Source of the DNA: an uncultured Bacteroidales bacterium
GTDB lineage: Bacteria > Bacteroidota > Bacteroidia > Bacteroidales > UBA932
Direction: 5' to 3'
Assembly: GCA_905234775.1 (NCBI GenBank)
Contig: CAJOJC010000089.1
Span: forward strand, 1 to 9,162
Length of the DNA stretch: 9,162 nucleotides
The first letter of the stretch is position 1. The number at the start of each line of letters is the position of its first letter. Positions 7,276 to 9,162 of this stretch are shown here, one piece after another. The notes below the pieces were generated by a model, which did no database searches, was not told the DNA's origin, and saw only the letters and a program-made list of their open reading frames with translations. The position numbers were made by a program, and so were the translations under genes.

Positions 7276-8085
7276 ATGAAACTTTTTAAGAGTATCATAG
7301 GGTTATCGCTGGCGGCATCTCTTCTGTATGTCGCCTGCTCCGATCCGTATACTTATACCGGCCCGGTCCACGTCAATCCCGGCAATCAGACCGATACTAC
7401 CGCGGCTCCTGATACCGTGACCCCCGGCCCGGTAATTCCGCCTACTCCTCCTATCGAAGTCACTGTGATGGAGTCCTTCACTGAGAATTTCGACGCGAAG
7501 ACATCCGAACTCTTTGCCTTCCAGAAAAGTACCGTCCGCCCGGATTTCCGTTATTATCCGGCTTTCCCTTCGCTTAGCGAGTCCGGAACCACTATCCTGA
7601 TGCTGAGACTTGACCCTAAGGACCAGGTAGGCGAAGGCGCCCTCGTAGGCGCAACAGGGTATATAGACAAGGGTTCGCTGAGCCTTCGTATGCGTACGCC
7701 GGATGTGGCGTCAGCCCAGTCCAACGTAGGCTCCAGCGCAGATCTGCAACTTTTGGATCCTGACGGGAAAGAGGCTTTCGTTCTTAGCCTGAAACTCTCC
7801 GAACCCGGCAAGGTCTACGTAGGCGAATCGGCCCTGACTCCTGAAATCTCGGGATTCAAGGCATGTTCCAAATTCTATATCTACGGCCTTGACTGGACCG
7901 AGGAAAAACTCAGCGTCTGGATCAAGACCGGAGCAAAGGCAGACAAGCAGGTTTTGACTGAGATTACCGAGAATCTCCCTTCGACCCCTTTGCGTCCCGT
8001 GCTCCGTTTCTACACTCCTTCGGGCAAGCTCCCGCTCTATCCCTACGAACTTGAAGTAAACTGGATCTCCTATACCTCAGAATAA
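7276..8085 (+). CDS. GH16-like lipoprotein lacking catalytic residues (predicted pseudoenzyme)
   Basis: A 269-residue lipoprotein. I start at ATG 7276, two bases after the previous stop; an upstream in-frame TTG at 7270 would overlap the previous gene and add only two residues. Lipid-anchor Cys21 (LLYVAC) is followed by SDP and a Pro/Thr-rich linker to about residue 63. The remainder is homologous to the flanking GH16 proteins: FRYYPAFPSLSESG at 91-104, LRLDP at 110-114, SLSLRMRTPDV at 134-144, VYVG at 180-183, KFYIYGLDW at 199-207, and YPYELEVNWISY at 255-266. Where the paralogues have SEIDFEW this protein has KEAFVLS at 165-171, so the catalytic Asp and acid/base Glu are gone. The 58-residue segment after the catalytic strand is cut to about nine residues, and NFWHTN is replaced by RFYTPS. 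It is therefore unlikely to hydrolyse glycan; a binding or scaffolding role at the cell surface is inferred. Confidence 0.85.
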   Translation: MKLFKSIIGLSLAASLLYVACSDPYTYTGPVHVNPGNQTDTTAAPDTVTPGPVIPPTPPIEVTVMESFTENFDAKTSELFAFQKSTVRPDFRYYPAFPSLSESGTTILMLRLDPKDQVGEGALVGATGYIDKGSLSLRMRTPDVASAQSNVGSSADLQLLDPDGKEAFVLSLKLSEPGKVYVGESALTPEISGFKACSKFYIYGLDWTEEKLSVWIKTGAKADKQVLTEITENLPSTPLRPVLRFYTPSGKLPLYPYELEVNWISYTSE

Positions 8086-9029
8086 TGAAACACGGCATAC
8101 TCGCAGGGGCTCTGCTCCTGACCTGCTCCGTGGGCTTTGCCCAGAGTACAGACAAAGAGGCCCCGAGGTTCCACGAAGCGTTCGTGGAGGACTTCTCCGG
8201 CCCTTCTTCAGAGTACTTTTACTACAACTACCGTCCTTCGGGAGAGGATTTCCGTTATTGTTCGGGTTTCAACTCTCTTTCAGAAGAAGGGACTAAGGTG
8301 ATGCTTTACCGCATCGATCCCAATGATCCCGCAGGCGCAGGCCGTGGCCCGGAGATTATCTCTAAGGACTACACCTTCTACGGCAGCTATTCTGCCCGTA
8401 TCAAGGTCCCCGATGTAAGGGAGGTCCAGCCCAACGTGGGCGCTGTTGTTGGCTATTTTACCTACAACATCGACCGTGAGTTCGGCCAGAGCGAGATCGA
8501 TATCGAGTGGCTTATCGCCGACCCTCGCATCATCTACGTAGGAACGTGGACCGGAAAGAGGGGAGCCCACAACCGCGTAGGCCGCATCATCAACCTTGCG
8601 ACCGGCGAGATCCTCGAGACCATCTGGCGCAGCGAGGTCCGTCATCGCGACGGAACAGTCACCCGCATCCCCAATACCCCTTTCAAAGGCCGTCAGAACA
8701 AGCCCTCACACATTAAGCCCATCGAGGGCTATGATGCTTCGGCCCAGTTCTATACCTACGGTTGGGATTGGTATCCCGACCGCCTCGTGTGGTGGATGGA
8801 ACATCCGGATACGGGGAAGAAAATAGTTCTCTGGGATTACAAGGGCAAGGAGATATTCCCCGATCAGCCGTCAAAAACAGGCGTTCCCTGCCTGAAGAGC
8901 AAGTATCGCCTGAATTTCTGGCATACCAACAACTGGCCCGTAGAGACTAACCCCAATTCAGTCGAAAAACCGCTCTATCCCTATGAGCTCGAAATCGACT
9001 GGATGAAATACACTCCTTTCAAATACTAG
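8085..9029 (+). CDS. Secreted GH16-family endo-glycoside hydrolase (second paralogue)
   Basis: A 314-residue GH16 enzyme. Its ATG shares the final A of the previous gene's TAA (TAATG), a one-base overlap that suggests translational coupling. The signal peptide is probably type I, cleaved after GFA (residue 19); a Cys at 14 is preceded by Thr, so it is a poor lipobox. The catalytic motif is SEIDIEW at 136-142 (Glu137, Asp139, Glu141). Blocks shared with the first paralogue include DPAGAGRGPEI at 81-91, YSARIKVPDV at 102-111, VVGYFTY at 121-127, EWLIADP at 141-147, INLATGEIL at 169-177, GYDAS at 215-219, EHPDTG at 239-244, LNFWHTNNW at 276-284 and LEIDWMKY at 302-309. The segment after the catalytic strand (156-214) differs most from the first paralogue, being richer in Arg/Lys/His, so the two enzymes may prefer different linkages or chain lengths. 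The protein ends soon after the final strand, without the charged tail of the first paralogue. Confidence 0.9.
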   Translation: MKHGILAGALLLTCSVGFAQSTDKEAPRFHEAFVEDFSGPSSEYFYYNYRPSGEDFRYCSGFNSLSEEGTKVMLYRIDPNDPAGAGRGPEIISKDYTFYGSYSARIKVPDVREVQPNVGAVVGYFTYNIDREFGQSEIDIEWLIADPRIIYVGTWTGKRGAHNRVGRIINLATGEILETIWRSEVRHRDGTVTRIPNTPFKGRQNKPSHIKPIEGYDASAQFYTYGWDWYPDRLVWWMEHPDTGKKIVLWDYKGKEIFPDQPSKTGVPCLKSKYRLNFWHTNNWPVETNPNSVEKPLYPYELEIDWMKYTPFKY

Positions 9030-9031
9030 CT

Positions 9032-9063
9032 TTTGACGATTTGACCGGAAAGCGGTATCTTTG
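9032..9063 (+). promoter_or_regulatory. Bacteroidota-type promoter for the downstream gene
   Basis: TATCTTTG at 9056-9063 is an exact match to the -7 consensus TAnnTTTG, and TTTG at 9032-9035 lies 20 bases upstream, a normal -33 spacing. Transcription would start near 9067-9070, giving a short A-rich leader before the ATG at 9078. It begins right after the last GH16 stop, which marks the probable right boundary of the PUL operon. Confidence 0.75.
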
Positions 9064-9077
9064 AAAAAAAACAGAAG

Positions 9078-9162
9078 ATGACTCTTTTCGGACAGGAATC
9101 GCTGAACACAGGTCGGCAGGTCGAATTGGATCTTGCCAAGGGTTTTGCAATCATTTGTATGA
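9078..9162 (+). CDS. N-terminus of a probable membrane acyltransferase (DUF1624/heparan N-acetyltransferase-like), 3'-truncated
   Basis: Only 28 codons are in the window, starting MTLFGQESLNTGRQVELDLA and running into KGFAIICM at the edge. The pattern R..ELDLAKGFAII.M at the start of a first hydrophobic segment is typical of multi-pass membrane acyltransferases in Bacteroidota, including the DUF1624/heparan-alpha-glucosaminide N-acetyltransferase-like group, where the continuation would be a conserved His in the first membrane helix (not visible here). It has its own promoter and an A-rich leader, so it is probably not part of the PUL operon. Confidence in an open reading frame is good; confidence in the family is moderate because of the short length. 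Confidence 0.6.
   Translation, partial: MTLFGQESLNTGRQVELDLAKGFAIICM

Noticed and set aside
7270..7278. TTG at 7270 as start of the GH16-like lipoprotein
   Set aside because: The ATG at 7276 gives a normal MKLFK lipoprotein signal start and avoids overlap with the previous gene.
8085..8144. Second GH16 paralogue as a lipoprotein anchored at Cys14
   Set aside because: The residue before this Cys is Thr, unlike a normal lipobox (Gly/Ala/Ser), and a good type I site follows (GFA then Gln); the first paralogue's Cys13, preceded by Leu, fails in the same way.
9044..9056. ACCG/CGGT small inverted repeat
   Set aside because: A four-base stem around a five-base loop within the promoter spacer is too short to call a terminator or operator.

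Overview
The window is part of a polysaccharide utilization locus (PUL) from a member of the Bacteroidota, most likely Bacteroidales. The evidence is a SusC/SusD-type pair, lipoprotein signal peptides with acidic residues after the lipid-anchor Cys, no Shine-Dalgarno sequences but A/T-rich leaders, and promoter elements of the Bacteroidota TAnnTTTG type. Codon use leans to C/G at third positions (many atc, ctc, gcc), so this is a fairly GC-rich member. The sequence does not fix the genus. Every supported gene is on the + strand.

Layout. (1) 1-2603: a SusC/RagA-type TonB-dependent transporter, cut at its 5' end by the window edge. (2) 2617-4323: its SusD/RagB-type lipoprotein partner, whose conserved C-terminal tail lies in another frame (4253-4375), so the gene carries a frameshift (real or an assembly error). 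(3) 4378-5004: a small lipoprotein with a DUF1735/BT_3987-like N-terminal domain. (4) 5032-6255: a lipoprotein with two PKD domains and a C-terminal carbohydrate-binding-like domain, probably a surface glycan-binding protein. (5) 6256-6328: a short gap with a perfect 10-bp inverted repeat and a possible -7 promoter element very close to the next start codon. (6) 6329-9029: three tightly packed genes of one GH16-like family. The first and third are secreted and keep an intact ExDxE catalytic motif. The middle one is a lipoprotein that has lost the motif and about 50 residues of the region after it. (7) 9056-9162: a good Bacteroidota promoter, then the first 28 codons of a probable membrane acyltransferase, which looks like a separate transcription unit.

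How the genes may work together (inference from known PULs): the lipoproteins capture a glycan at the cell surface, GH16 enzymes cut it by endo-hydrolysis, and the SusC/D pair imports the oligosaccharides. SusCD plus a PKD lipoprotein plus GH16 recalls beta-glucan (laminarin-type) PULs. However, the ExDxE motif is the form found in lichenase-type and xyloglucan-type GH16 enzymes, not the ExDxxE form of classical laminarinases, so the substrate stays open.

The most interesting item is the catalytically dead, lipid-anchored GH16 homologue set between two apparently active secreted paralogues with almost no spacing. This resembles a pseudoenzyme/enzyme set that may act together.
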